64,000 bases of DNA from Marinifilum flexuosum (GTDB taxonomy: Bacteria; Bacteroidota; Bacteroidia; Bacteroidales; Marinifilaceae), in contig NZ_RAPQ01000015.1 of the NCBI RefSeq assembly GCF_003610555.1, positions 36,910-100,909 on the forward strand, given 5' to 3'. The position numbers and the translations under genes are program-made. Every line of letters begins with the position of its first letter. Position 1 is the stretch's first letter. Below the pieces are notes generated by a model, which did no database searches, was not told the origin of the DNA, and worked only from the letters and a program-made list of their open reading frames with translations. Positions 8,345 to 17,560 of the stretch are shown here, in pieces.

Positions 8345-8587
8345 TCAATAAGTAAAGTATTTCCATATGAAGATGAAGCCCAGTAGCAATGCCACTATAG
8401 TGATCATCGTAAAATCTAAAGGACTTCTCTTTGCAAAATTCACGACAGAATATCTCTGAATAGCAAAACCCGCTCTTCTCATGCTGTAATTTTCTTTACT
8501 GGCATATCTGTTTGCCACTTCATCCCCTGCTATTTCTTTTAGCAATTCATAATCTTTGCGCCTTACCTCTTCTTCGTGATCTATCAT
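8345..8587 (-). CDS. Small protein with C-terminal membrane anchor
   Basis: An 80-residue protein. The N-terminal 50 residues are charged and helical (MIDHEEEVRRKDYELLKEIA); one hydrophobic helix ends the protein (about 58-78, DFTMITIVALLLGFIFIWKYF). A tail-anchored topology is likely. I recognise no family. It follows the YIP1-like gene by 48 bases on the same strand and could be co-transcribed with it. Confidence 0.7.
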   Translation of the reverse strand: MIDHEEEVRRKDYELLKEIAGDEVANRYASKENYSMRRAGFAIQRYSVVNFAKRSPLDFTMITIVALLLGFIFIWKYFTY

Positions 8588-8635
8588 GTTTTTGTTGTTC
8601 TTTGATCTTATGCGTGGTTTGAGTTTGTTTGTCCA

Positions 8636-9223
8636 TTAAAATGAAGAAATCACATTTCTAACAATTACAATGAATGTAATTCCACCTAATATTAAATATG
8701 GACTAACATTAATAACTCCTTTTATAAATCCAAATCCATTAAATCTCATTACACCTTGAATCATTATCTTTAATGTCCACAACCATATGATCAGATAGTA
8801 CAAACTGATAATCCAATACAAATAGCCTTTCGGACTCAATAAATCTCCAGTAATGCCTAAATACAAAACTACTGGAAACTTCATAAAGATTGGAACCACT
8901 GAATAAGCTACAACAACACGCATGTCGATGATTTTTCCTTTGCCATTTAATAGTTTTCCTATTCCATACAAAATGTAGGTAGAAAGATATCTTCCCATTA
9001 ATAGACCAATCCCTGCAGTCGCCAACACGAATCCTAAAAACACGATTAGCAGAGGATACTCCTGAAAATGATGATAATCTTTAAAGAAGGAATCTATTCC
9101 CGAAACTGCTCCTGCCAACATAAATAAAAGATTAGCATTCGTTTCTAATTGATCTTCAAATTGGTCATCCAGATAATCAAAGGTGTCCGAGGTCTTAAAG
9201 AGAATATTTAAAAATGTATTCAT
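8636..9223 (-). CDS. YIP1 family membrane protein
   Basis: A 195-residue protein with five hydrophobic segments (about 32-48, 57-80, 103-125, 130-150 and 170-192). The opening NILFKTSDTFDYLDDQF followed by a multi-helix domain with a conserved GKLLNGKGKIIDMRVVVAYSVVPIF run is the YIP1/DUF1282 pattern of Bacteroidota. Homologues are inner-membrane proteins of unknown function. It sits four bases after the stop of the upstream lipoprotein-like gene, so the pair is probably one operon. Confidence 0.85.
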   Translation of the reverse strand: MNTFLNILFKTSDTFDYLDDQFEDQLETNANLLFMLAGAVSGIDSFFKDYHHFQEYPLLIVFLGFVLATAGIGLLMGRYLSTYILYGIGKLLNGKGKIIDMRVVVAYSVVPIFMKFPVVLYLGITGDLLSPKGYLYWIISLYYLIIWLWTLKIMIQGVMRFNGFGFIKGVINVSPYLILGGITFIVIVRNVISSF

Positions 9224-9227
9224 ACTA

Positions 9228-9722
9228 TTACCTATTGATTTCTATTGAATTAGATTTCATAGCTCCTGTGAATAGTTTACATCCTAGATCTGTTTCCAGA
9301 TTTCCATACTCATATGACAATTGCATACTCATTGAATATTTTGACTTCTCTAAGTATGGAGATATTCTTTTCAATCGAATTTCCTGTTGAAATTTACCAG
9401 TACAGTCTGGTAATATTAGTACAGAATTATTTTTGGTCACAAATAATCTGTCAATATCTAAAATTTCATCACTGGGCCAATATTCATGTATCTTACCTGT
9501 TTCTTTATTTTTGAACACAATATTAATGAGCGACATAAAAACAGATTCATCACGAGGAAAATAAAATAACACACTATCTGTTTGACTTGTATTTTTTATT
9601 TCTATTTCCAGATTAATTGCATTCTCACTTCTATTCAATTCTTGAATGTGAAGTTCGAGCTGTGCTTTGCAATTCTCGCAAAAAATAAAAAATAGTAATA
9701 CTAATAGTAGTTTCTTTGTTAT
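9228..9722 (-). CDS. Secreted/lipoprotein-like protein with apparent ATA start
   Basis: The ORF is usually begun at the TTG at 9638 (136 residues), but the frame stays open upstream and encodes an obvious signal peptide. Reading from the codon after the in-frame TAA at 9723-9725, the sequence is ATA ACA AAG AAA CTA CTA TTA: (I/M)TKKLLLVLLFFIFCENCKAQ, then LELHIQELNRSE. That is a classic Sec signal with KK, a Leu/Phe core and AQ at the end; FCENC might be a lipobox-like Cys. No ATG, GTG or TTG lies between the stop and the signal core. Either translation starts at ATA, or the ATG start has recently mutated. The mature protein is about 145 residues, beta-rich, family unknown. Confidence 0.6.
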   Translation of the reverse strand: MTKKLLLVLLFFIFCENCKAQLELHIQELNRSENAINLEIEIKNTSQTDSVLFYFPRDESVFMSLINIVFKNKETGKIHEYWPSDEILDIDRLFVTKNNSVLILPDCTGKFQQEIRLKRISPYLEKSKYSMSMQLSYEYGNLETDLGCKLFTGAMKSNSIEINR

Positions 9723-9725
9723 TTA

Positions 9726-10186
9726 ATTTAGCTTTCAATTAACTTATACCCACCCCTCAAAGGAGCTTGCTTAAAGTACTGTTCCCTTTAATGAATCAAA
9801 GGGTGGCGTGAGCAAGACTACTAACTTAATCATAGTACATCTTCGCCGCCGCACAAAACAAAGTTCGGTAGCGCAGAGGAATAAACAAAGCTTTTATTAT
9901 CATTTATTCATTTCTCCATTCCCCTACCTATAAACATCTTACAAATAAAGAATAATATTAATTAATTTCTCTGTAGTCAAATCCTGTTTTCATTCGTCAT
10001 AATGTAAGCTTAGTGCTTGTTTAAAAAATCCAATATTAATTGTCATTCAGATTCAAAAGCCACGGGAGAAGAATCTCAGGATTTGAAAATCAAACATTTC
10101 ACTTCGTTCAATATGACATGATATGTTTGGTATTTTTTGGGAACAAGTTCTTTCAAACCTTTAACTAATAATAAAAACACCTAAAA
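9726..10186. other. Intergenic region, no gene
   Basis: 461 bases, AT-rich, with stop codons in all frames. It includes a patch of CG-rich bases near 9843-9880 and the common Bacteroidota string TTCACTTCGTTCAATATGACATG near 10098. I see no convincing promoter or structured RNA. Confidence 0.6.
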
Positions 10187-11605
10187 ATGAAACAATTAAG
10201 CTTATGCTTACTATTATGCACATTATTTATTTTTCCTTCAAAAAGTGAAAATTACGATATTATCATTCAAAATGTAAATATCGTTGATGTTGAAACAGGC
10301 AGTATCCTAAAAAATAAGGATGTTGGCATTCAACAACAAGTCATAAAAAAAATAACGACTGGAAATCAATTATCAACAAATGATTCCACTCAAGTGATTA
10401 ATGGGAATGGCAAGTATTTAATTCCTGGGCTCTGGGATATGCACGTGCATTTTTATTTTCCTGATAAAGAATATCTAAAAATGTACCTGGCCAAGGGTGT
10501 TGTTGGCGTCCGGGAAATGACAGGATATCGTATGGAATGGCAAGATAGCACAGAGCAAAATAGCAATGTGCCGAGAATCATGTTTTCCAGTCAGATTATA
10601 GATGGTCCTACTCCATGGTTCGAAAATGAGATTCCCGTTAAAGATTGCAAGCAGGCCATTCAAATTGTTCAGGAGGCAAAGAAAAGTGAAAGTAAATTTA
10701 TCAAATTACTTAGTTTGGTTCCCAGAGATCAATATATGGCCATTGTTAATGAATGTAATCGATTAAATTTTGAATTTGCAGGACATGTTCCCTACAGCAT
10801 AGGACTTATTGAAGCGGCAAGATTGGGTCAAAAATCGAATGAACATCTAAATGGTTTACTCCTGTCATGCTCGACACAAGAGAAGTTTTTACATGCAAGA
10901 TTAGACAGTTTGCTTGATGTAGCTTCGAAAGAGGAAAAGCTATCAGGGATTTTGAAAATGCAAATCATGGGGTGTACAACCAAAGCACTTTGGTCTTTCA
11001 ATCAGGCAAAGGCTGATTCTGTAATTCATGAACTCAGCAAATATAACATGTACCAATGTCCAACTCTTGGCGTAAAACATCGCTTTCAATACAATGAATT
11101 GGATTGGGTATATACCGACAATCGATATGACTTTTTCCCTCCTCCTGTTCAGAAAAGATATCGCCCCGATGCGGAAAAGATGAAAAAAATGAAGCCTTTT
11201 GAGCGAGAGTTAAAGTTGCAAGAGAAATTACTTTATCAAATGCAAAAGGAAGGAATAAAAATAATAGCGGGTTCCGATCAGGGATGTGCTGGTTATAATT
11301 TACATGATGAGCTTGAATATTTTGTGAATGCGGGATTTTCGAATGCCGAAGCACTTCAAACTGCCACCATAAATGCAGCCACTTATATGCACAAGGAAAA
11401 AAGAATGGGAAGTGTTGATGAAAACAAATTGGCTGATTTGGTACTGTTGAATGCCAATCCTCTTGAAAAGATTCAAAACACACGTAATATAGAACTGGTC
11501 ATTTTTAAAAATAAAGTCATTTACCCCAATCAACTCCTTGAGGAAGTAAAGAAAGTCAATGTTAAAATTTCAAATACAGACCCTTTCGAAAAGAAGTTTG
11601 ATTAA
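10187..11605 (+). CDS. Secreted amidohydrolase family protein
   Basis: A 472-residue metal-dependent hydrolase with an N-terminal signal peptide (MKQLSLCLLLCTLFIFPSKS). It has the amidohydrolase layout: a small beta-sandwich (YDIIIQNVNIVDVETG), the metal-binding HxH in WDMHVHFYF at about residue 86, a conserved His in FAGHVPYS at about 199, the metal/catalytic Asp in IIAGSDQGC at about 362, and the C-terminal LADLVLLNANPLE strand that completes the sandwich. It resembles the imidazolonepropionase-like amidohydrolases that act on cyclic imides or dipeptides in the periplasm. Substrate is not predictable. It is a single gene facing the HYR-domain gene. Confidence 0.9.
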   Translation: MKQLSLCLLLCTLFIFPSKSENYDIIIQNVNIVDVETGSILKNKDVGIQQQVIKKITTGNQLSTNDSTQVINGNGKYLIPGLWDMHVHFYFPDKEYLKMYLAKGVVGVREMTGYRMEWQDSTEQNSNVPRIMFSSQIIDGPTPWFENEIPVKDCKQAIQIVQEAKKSESKFIKLLSLVPRDQYMAIVNECNRLNFEFAGHVPYSIGLIEAARLGQKSNEHLNGLLLSCSTQEKFLHARLDSLLDVASKEEKLSGILKMQIMGCTTKALWSFNQAKADSVIHELSKYNMYQCPTLGVKHRFQYNELDWVYTDNRYDFFPPPVQKRYRPDAEKMKKMKPFERELKLQEKLLYQMQKEGIKIIAGSDQGCAGYNLHDELEYFVNAGFSNAEALQTATINAATYMHKEKRMGSVDENKLADLVLLNANPLEKIQNTRNIELVIFKNKVIYPNQLLEEVKKVNVKISNTDPFEKKFD

Positions 11606-11632
11606 GAAATAATATTTCTAAGCCTATACTAT

Positions 11633-11672
11633 CGCACGAAAGGTGGACTTTCATCGCACTTCTTTTCGTGCG
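11633..11672. other. Inverted repeat between convergent genes
   Basis: CGCACGAAA (11633-11641) and TTTCGTGCG (11664-11672) are perfect arms with a 22-base loop, sitting between the convergent amidohydrolase and HYR-protein genes. There is no long T-run, so it is a weak bidirectional terminator candidate at best. Confidence 0.45.
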
Positions 11673-11717
11673 GCAGTTAAGGGAATATTTTTAGAGTCCA
11701 ACTTATTGTATTTTAAA

Positions 11718-13298
11718 TTACTCGTAAAATATTCCAAGAGGAACTGGTTTTGAATTAACTGATACTGTAAAACGGCACTCTGATGTATTACCCCAAGCAT
11801 CTGTAGCTGTATAAATCACTGTGGTATCTCCATCTGGGAATACTTGTCCTGATGCCATATTTGCCGTTAATGTTGGTGTACCACAATTATCAGTTGCTGT
11901 TGGAGTTGTCCATGTTATCACATCTCCACTACAAGCATCAATATTCGAAGGACAATTAGAAATAACCGGAGGAGTTTCATCACGGACTCCAATTGTAAAA
12001 TAGCTCACCCCATCAGGTGGATCAAAAGAGGTTGCATACTGATCTCCATTTCCAATCAAGGTATGAGTGCTGATAACACCGTTGGAAAGATTTGTGTCAT
12101 TATCTAAAAACAAGGTATAAGTTCCTGTTGAAGAAGCTGGAAAATTTTTCAAATTTATTTGCAGAAAGATTGTCCCTACATCCATCGTATTTTGTAATCG
12201 CCAAAAACGATTTATACGTTTAGAGCACCCCACATTCACCCAAGAATTCATGCTTTGATTATTATGTCCCCATAATAGAAATTGACCTTCACTTAAGGAT
12301 TGTCTGCTATTATCGAGGTTTGATAGAGTAAAATTATTTGTTGTTGCAAAAACAGTATTTCCACTTGTATTTACACCAAGGTTCCCCGAAGATGAAACCT
12401 TTTGGTCCAAATCAAATGGAGAATTTTCCCTTGCCAAACCCGCCACATCGTAACGATACGTAGAGGTAGCATCCCAAACTGAGGTCCCATCAGCTTTTAG
12501 GTAGCTTATTGCCTGATTATTATTCCCCAAACTCAACCCATACTTTATTGCCAAATACGATTCTGTAATTTGACGCTGGGTATTATTTAAAGCTCTATTG
12601 AAGACAATTTGTTCAGAAATATCACCATACCAGAAATAATTTCCCGACCCTTCGGTTGCTCCCGCTCCTATTCGATAAGGCCTTCTTCTATTTCGGGCAA
12701 AACGATGACTTGTTGGACCTGCAAAACTTTGTCCGTTAACATAGCCCCTCTTCACCAAATTATTACCACTTTGACTACCTCTGTAAATTAATAACTCGGA
12801 ACTCGAAGAAGCAGATCGAGTCGTACTTAAAACTCTCCATCCACTATTGTTTCCTTGTCCATTCCAAAACTGATACCTTCCATTGGGTGCCACATATAAA
12901 ATATAACCTCTTTGTGGACGATCATCACGAGAAGTGAATGGCGAACGGTATCTATTGTTTCCCCCTGTTAATCGATGAACCGAAAAGACAGTAAAATTAT
13001 TTGTATTAAGCCCACTGCGATAAGAAATATCCAAATTATCTGATCCATCGAAATAAAAAGTAGGATTAAAGTTTGAACCTGATAATTGATACAAAGGTCG
13101 TCTTGAAGAACTAGGAGCAAAGGCATTCCAACTATTTCCCGATTGGTCTACCCAAGAAACAACACGACTTCCAGATAAATTTACTCCCACGTCAGCTCTA
13201 AGCCAAAGAGATTTAGCAGGTACTATCTGGGCTTCAGCGACAACTGTTAAAAGTAGGAAGCCAATTACCAGAAAACAGCTTGAAATAAAACTTCTCAT
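11718..13298 (-). CDS. Secreted LamG-like/HYR-domain protein
   Basis: A 526-residue exported protein with signal peptide ending VVAEAQ (about residue 23). Residues 24-250 form a jelly-roll: it has the LWLRADVGVN opening and WVDQSGNSWNA motif of Bacteroidota LamG-like adhesion modules. The middle (250-440) repeats beta-rich Asn/Ser/Thr segments. Residues 445-518 (PPVISNCPSNIDACSGDVITWTTPTATDNCG...) are a HYR domain, an Ig-like adhesion fold. It ends at GIFYE with no T9SS or gliding-type C-terminal sorting domain, which such proteins usually carry, so it may be shortened, or anchored otherwise. Likely surface adhesion. Confidence 0.85.
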   Translation of the reverse strand: MRSFISSCFLVIGFLLLTVVAEAQIVPAKSLWLRADVGVNLSGSRVVSWVDQSGNSWNAFAPSSSRRPLYQLSGSNFNPTFYFDGSDNLDISYRSGLNTNNFTVFSVHRLTGGNNRYRSPFTSRDDRPQRGYILYVAPNGRYQFWNGQGNNSGWRVLSTTRSASSSSELLIYRGSQSGNNLVKRGYVNGQSFAGPTSHRFARNRRRPYRIGAGATEGSGNYFWYGDISEQIVFNRALNNTQRQITESYLAIKYGLSLGNNNQAISYLKADGTSVWDATSTYRYDVAGLARENSPFDLDQKVSSSGNLGVNTSGNTVFATTNNFTLSNLDNSRQSLSEGQFLLWGHNNQSMNSWVNVGCSKRINRFWRLQNTMDVGTIFLQINLKNFPASSTGTYTLFLDNDTNLSNGVISTHTLIGNGDQYATSFDPPDGVSYFTIGVRDETPPVISNCPSNIDACSGDVITWTTPTATDNCGTPTLTANMASGQVFPDGDTTVIYTATDAWGNTSECRFTVSVNSKPVPLGIFYE

Positions 13299-14054
13299 TA
13301 AATAATAAAACTTAACACAAATTAATTCACTACAGCATTGCTAATACTGCATATCTCATCAATTATCATGAGTACAAATCGACTGGCACAATATATTTTT
13401 TTACATGCGAAGCATCATTTTGTTTCAAAAGAAGCAGACTTTTCACAATCTCTTCTCCAATTGGAATTAAGCCAATGTCCACTCTTACTCAATTGAGCAA
13501 TGAATAGGTGCGAAATTTTATTGGAAATAATGGCAATTCAAACTATTCTCCAATTTCCAAAACCTTCCCCTTTTAATTAACATTCAATAACTGCAACATG
13601 ATGCCAAAGATAAAGGGCTACAATATAGTTTAACTAAACTTAAACGACAAGAGAAAATTTGAAGAGGCTAAATTAAAAAAGTTTCTCCAACCGCTACATA
13701 GCTGACAACTCTTTCTTTTCCTTAATCGTCACCACTACTGCACAAAACGAAATTATCGACCTCTTCCTGTTCCAGCCAAAACAACCACCTCATTACCTAA
13801 GTTATAGAAGATTATTAATAAGTTTTCAATGATTCGTTGTATATCTTTTACCATATTTTATTGAAAATTCAAAAAACTTATTAAAATGCCACCTTCTACA
13901 TATTTTTCTTACGATCTAATTTCATAACACACATCAAAAGTGAATCTATCGTAAAGCATGTAACCACATAGTAAGCAACTCTATAAACAACAAACCTCAA
14001 TCAAAGAGTTTTACTCTGATAAATTTCAACAGAAGGATTTCTTACCTAGCACAA

Positions 14055-14082
14055 AACCCCTTCACCAAAAGGCGAAGGGGTT
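14055..14082 (-). terminator. Terminator-like hairpin
   Basis: AACCCCTTC and GAAGGGGTT form a nine-pair stem with a ten-base loop. On the minus strand it is followed by TTGTGC, a short T-run. It could end transcription of the minus-strand secreted-protein group about 200 bases upstream. Confidence 0.6.
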
Positions 14083-14107
14083 CCTCTACTACCAATTATA
14101 AAACCGC

Positions 14108-14260
14108 ATCGAATGAATTAAGACTTAAAGTGAATAAAAAACTTACGATTTTTGCTCAATTCATTCTAGTGCACTGTTTATTCACAAAACTATTTATATA
14201 TCATTGAAAATTATTGAATAGCTGTTCATTTCAATTTGTTATTAAGTTCTCGTGAGAAAA
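14108..14260 (-). pseudogene. Decayed 3' end of a paralogue of the 325-residue gene
   Basis: This stretch matches 17408-17560 along its whole length: both carry CGAATGAATTAAG(A/G)CTTAAAGTGAATA, then (A)CTTACGATTTT, CATTC(T/G)AGTGCACTGTTTATTCACAAA, then a tail. In the second copy the tail is the last codons of the TPR gene (ELYNELKRIGIL); here the corresponding minus-strand bases GAACTTAATAACAAATTGAA keep the similarity but carry stop codons. It looks like the worn end of a duplicated gene plus its 3' region. Confidence 0.6.
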
Positions 14261-14282
14261 TTACAGAACTTAGTTCAAATCA

Positions 14283-16013
14283 TTACAATTCACTCACTAC
14301 AAGCTGATTTCCTTTCTGTTTAATGCTTAACATGGCATTGTATTTTTCGCTCCAAATCGGTGCTCCATACTTTCCCTGAAGGGCTTTTCCATTTAGGTAA
14401 ACTTTTTTAGAAAAATCCATGCTACGATTTTCTATAATATATCGGCCTCCATCAATATAAGCATAAGTACTTCCATCAGGAGATGCCTGAAATTCTTTTA
14501 TATCACTGTATTCAACATCATTTACCAACTGATTATTTCGATACAGTTTCCATTTGTGGTTTTGACCTTTTTTAATGCGAAGAGTGTAAAAAAGATCAGA
14601 AGTATTTTTAAGCGTAAATATTTGTCCTGCATCCAAATCGCCATGTACAAACAATTTGTTTTGCTTGTATATAATCTCATGTTTGGTGGCAGCTACTTTG
14701 GCATCTACATTCAAATGTATCAGAACTTCATTATCCTGTGGTTGAAGAGTATTTACATTGGCAATGTTTTTATTGATTTGCATGTCTTTGCCATTTTTAT
14801 CGACATGCGTTTTCTTATCTGTTCCAACATAGCTCACATAAAGGTCATTGGTATCGCTCATACGCGAAAAAACCAATCCATCAATCCCGGTAAGGTGATT
14901 TTTATTCCAAAGTATTTTTCCACCCATTCCTAAATATTGGTAACGTTCTGTTTGTGTGTTATAGTGTCGGTAATAAAATTGATTACCTGCTTCTTTTACA
15001 TACAAATTCCCTTTATACGGACCATGCTTCTTTACCGTTTTATTGGCAACATTGTATTCATAAACAGTATTGTTTTGGGTTTTGGTATCCTTAGCACAAA
15101 ACACCACATAATCCGAGCTTACTGAAAACTGATTCAACGATTCGTTAGGTTTGCAATTGTATACATATTCGCCACAACGCACTTGTTGATATGTATTGTA
15201 GAAAACCTGTTCGGTTCCGGTAATAAAGCCAATTCCTTTGTGTGCAATCATTTTAAAAGGGCCGAATTTTTGTTGATGATCCACATAAACATACATCTCA
15301 TCACGTTTTTCGGGCGCGCTGGCATAAAGCAACCTGCCACTTCTTGAATAAACCGGTTCACTCACCATTTTGGCTCCTTTAATTATATTCATGCCGTTTT
15401 CGTAAATACGGTAATCATTTTGCGACCACTGAATACTAAATGCATATTTGCCTGTATAGGTATCATATTCTGGTGCCTGACTAGGCCCCCAATAATAAAA
15501 GGCTTTGTTATTGCCAATAATTGGATAGTATTTATTTTTTCTTGTGCCACAAAAGCTAATTCGATTGCCATCCTCACTCACCCATTTGTCGATATCCGGA
15601 TCTCTGTCGAGCGAATAAATATGATCGTATGGACCCATTTTATTACCATTAAATATTAGGTAATAATCATACTTATTGTATTCCTTTGGCGTTCTGGCTT
15701 TTCTTAAATTCGCTCCAATTGGGCGAGGGCCATAATATGGACCGTAAAATTCGTATACTTCTTTTTCTGCATTTGGAACACGAACTACAGCTACCGTATA
15801 CTTAATCCCTCCATTATTGTTTTTCCCAATTTTACCATAAACAAACTCTTCATTTCTCTGAAGTGTATAAATATTACTACCAATATTTACTTGTTCATCA
15901 GCAGATGCTATTGAATTATTATCGGGATAGTTTGCATTGTGCTTGTTTGCAAAAAGCGTATTGACACAAAATAGGGCTATTAATACCACAAGAAAGAATT
16001 TAAGCTTATTCAT
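14283..16013 (-). CDS. Secreted beta-propeller-like protein of unknown family
   Basis: A 576-residue protein with a clear signal peptide (MNKLKFFLVVLIALFCVNTLFA). The rest is a run of short beta-type units rich in Tyr, Gly, Lys and Asn (for example YYGPRPIG, FYYWGPSQ, KYAFSIQWS, DGLVFSRMSDTNDLY, DGSTYAYIDGGRY), the look of a beta-propeller made of about seven blades, though I cannot name the family. It is the last gene of a minus-strand group of five secreted proteins ending at the terminator near 14.06 kb, and is 149 bases after the ricin-type gene. Probably periplasmic or surface exposed. Confidence 0.75.
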   Translation of the reverse strand: MNKLKFFLVVLIALFCVNTLFANKHNANYPDNNSIASADEQVNIGSNIYTLQRNEEFVYGKIGKNNNGGIKYTVAVVRVPNAEKEVYEFYGPYYGPRPIGANLRKARTPKEYNKYDYYLIFNGNKMGPYDHIYSLDRDPDIDKWVSEDGNRISFCGTRKNKYYPIIGNNKAFYYWGPSQAPEYDTYTGKYAFSIQWSQNDYRIYENGMNIIKGAKMVSEPVYSRSGRLLYASAPEKRDEMYVYVDHQQKFGPFKMIAHKGIGFITGTEQVFYNTYQQVRCGEYVYNCKPNESLNQFSVSSDYVVFCAKDTKTQNNTVYEYNVANKTVKKHGPYKGNLYVKEAGNQFYYRHYNTQTERYQYLGMGGKILWNKNHLTGIDGLVFSRMSDTNDLYVSYVGTDKKTHVDKNGKDMQINKNIANVNTLQPQDNEVLIHLNVDAKVAATKHEIIYKQNKLFVHGDLDAGQIFTLKNTSDLFYTLRIKKGQNHKWKLYRNNQLVNDVEYSDIKEFQASPDGSTYAYIDGGRYIIENRSMDFSKKVYLNGKALQGKYGAPIWSEKYNAMLSIKQKGNQLVVSEL

Positions 16014-16162
16014 TTGTCATTTTTAATATTATTGCCAGCAATCTTCAAATGCTTGCAAACTATAAAATGGGAAGTGTAGTAATTTCCTTATAAAAACAAT
16101 AACATACTCAATTCTAACACTTATAAACATTAGAATTGAGTATTTGTAGTTGCAAATTTATT

Positions 16163-17242
16163 TTAACGAACAGGTATTAAATACCATTCCGTGGTAATCG
16201 CATTGTGGTCGTTCCAAAGATGTACTTTATTACCATTATTATCGGTTTTGTTATCTTTTAAACATACTACCTTACCACTTTTGTGATATATCTTATAACT
16301 ACCGTTAGGTAATTTTTTCAGGTAAAATTTTTGCGATTCACCACCATGTTCAGACCAAAAATGTAATGGCGTACCATTACTTGTGCCTCCACCTTTACAA
16401 TCTACAACACCATTTCCACTTTTAGCAGCTCTAATTAAATAAAATTCTCCATTTGGTGTTCTCTGAAATCTAAACATCTTATTGTTTGATGAAGAACCAC
16501 CTTTTGTCCAAATTTGTGCACGATTACCTTTTTTTTGCCAATCTGCACCGCCAAATTCAAAATATCCTTTACTACTTCTACCATGACTCATTGCTGATTG
16601 AATATAGAAGGTTTGAAATTCATTAATTCTTGCCCCTTTTAATGATTTATGTACGATACCTACTTTTTTGTCTATTACTATAGGTTTATTTGTATTGGCA
16701 TCTAGAATGAACCATTCGGTTGAAATGGCATTGTGATCATTCCAAAGGTGTACTTTATTACCATCCCTGTCAGTTTTATTATCTTTAAGACATACTACTT
16801 TTCCACTTCTATGATAAATCTTATATCTACCATTTCCTAAATGCTTAAAATAGAAATGTTGAGATGGTTTTCCGTGAGTATCCCACAAATGTAGAGGCGT
16901 ACCGTTTTCAGGTGGTACGTTTTTGGCATCAAGGTTTCCTTTACAAGCGCATGGTTGAATAAAGAAATACCCATCTGCATTCCTGCGCAGATAAAATAAT
17001 TTATTACTGTTATTATCTTTGGTCCAAATATCCATTTGATTTCCTTTTCTCTTCCAATATTTCTCGCCGCCAGGAAACTCCAGAAAACCTTTGTCGCTGC
17101 GCCCATAACTCATTGCCGATTGGATTCTTACCCTTTTATATTGTGGCATATCAGCTGCTTTTTCGTACTGCGCCTTTAATGGCAAAATACTCCCAAATAA
17201 AAGAATTATTACTAATGATAATAATTTAACATTTTGCATCAT
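16163..17242 (-). CDS. Secreted protein with two ricin-type beta-trefoil domains
   Basis: A 359-residue exported protein (signal peptide to about residue 24, ILPLKAQ). It is an internal duplication: residues 35-185 and 205-357 align, each opening IQSAMS(Y/H)GRS.KG..EF and closing GTPLH.W..HG..SQ.FY.K.L.NG.YKIYH.SGKVVCLKDNKTD..GNKVHLWNDHNAI.TEW. The three-fold QxW-like pattern (LHLWD, VHLWND, TEW) is that of ricin-B-like beta-trefoil lectins. Carbohydrate binding is therefore likely; the ligand is unknown. It lies in the same minus-strand secreted group as its neighbours. Confidence 0.85.
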   Translation of the reverse strand: MMQNVKLLSLVIILLFGSILPLKAQYEKAADMPQYKRVRIQSAMSYGRSDKGFLEFPGGEKYWKRKGNQMDIWTKDNNSNKLFYLRRNADGYFFIQPCACKGNLDAKNVPPENGTPLHLWDTHGKPSQHFYFKHLGNGRYKIYHRSGKVVCLKDNKTDRDGNKVHLWNDHNAISTEWFILDANTNKPIVIDKKVGIVHKSLKGARINEFQTFYIQSAMSHGRSSKGYFEFGGADWQKKGNRAQIWTKGGSSSNNKMFRFQRTPNGEFYLIRAAKSGNGVVDCKGGGTSNGTPLHFWSEHGGESQKFYLKKLPNGSYKIYHKSGKVVCLKDNKTDNNGNKVHLWNDHNAITTEWYLIPVR

Positions 17243-17407
17243 TATAAAATTTTGAATTAATTTTTATTACTTTTCTATTTCTAGGCTTTTCCTATTCAAA
17301 GCAACTGACAAGAGTTCACTTTTACCGTTCTGTTACATGAATATAATTAGCTTCTATTTTAATCGAACCAATTCTCTTTCATAGTTATTCATCACCTAAA
17401 AAATCAC

Positions 17408-17560
17408 ATTCCAATACCAATCCACTTCGAATGAATTAAGGCTTAAAGTGAATATTTAAACTTACGATTTTAGATCAACTCATTCGAGTGCACTGTTTAT
17501 TCACAAATCTATTTTTCTGCGATTGAAAAATTATAGAATACCTATCCTTTTCAATTCGTT
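17408..17560. repeat. Repeat copy matching the decayed element at 14.1 kb
   Basis: Direct repeat partner of 14108-14260. It runs across the stop codon of the 325-residue gene, so about 30 bases are coding and the rest is 3' untranslated region. GAATGAATT and a matching AACTCATTC lie on opposite sides and can fold back. Confidence 0.65.

Larger units (their letters stand above)
13299..14282. other. Long intergenic region with terminator and repeat element
   Basis: Almost 1 kb without a gene. It contains two GAAGCA motifs 22 bases apart (13409, 13431), like the lead-in of the 6.2 kb array, a terminator (14055-14082) and the decayed repeat (14108-14260), both listed separately. The rest is AT-rich and unremarkable. 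Confidence 0.6.

Noticed and set aside
11034..11483. Minus-strand ORF opposite the amidohydrolase
   Set aside because: Antisense shadow of a clearly recognised gene, with no family signature or signal.
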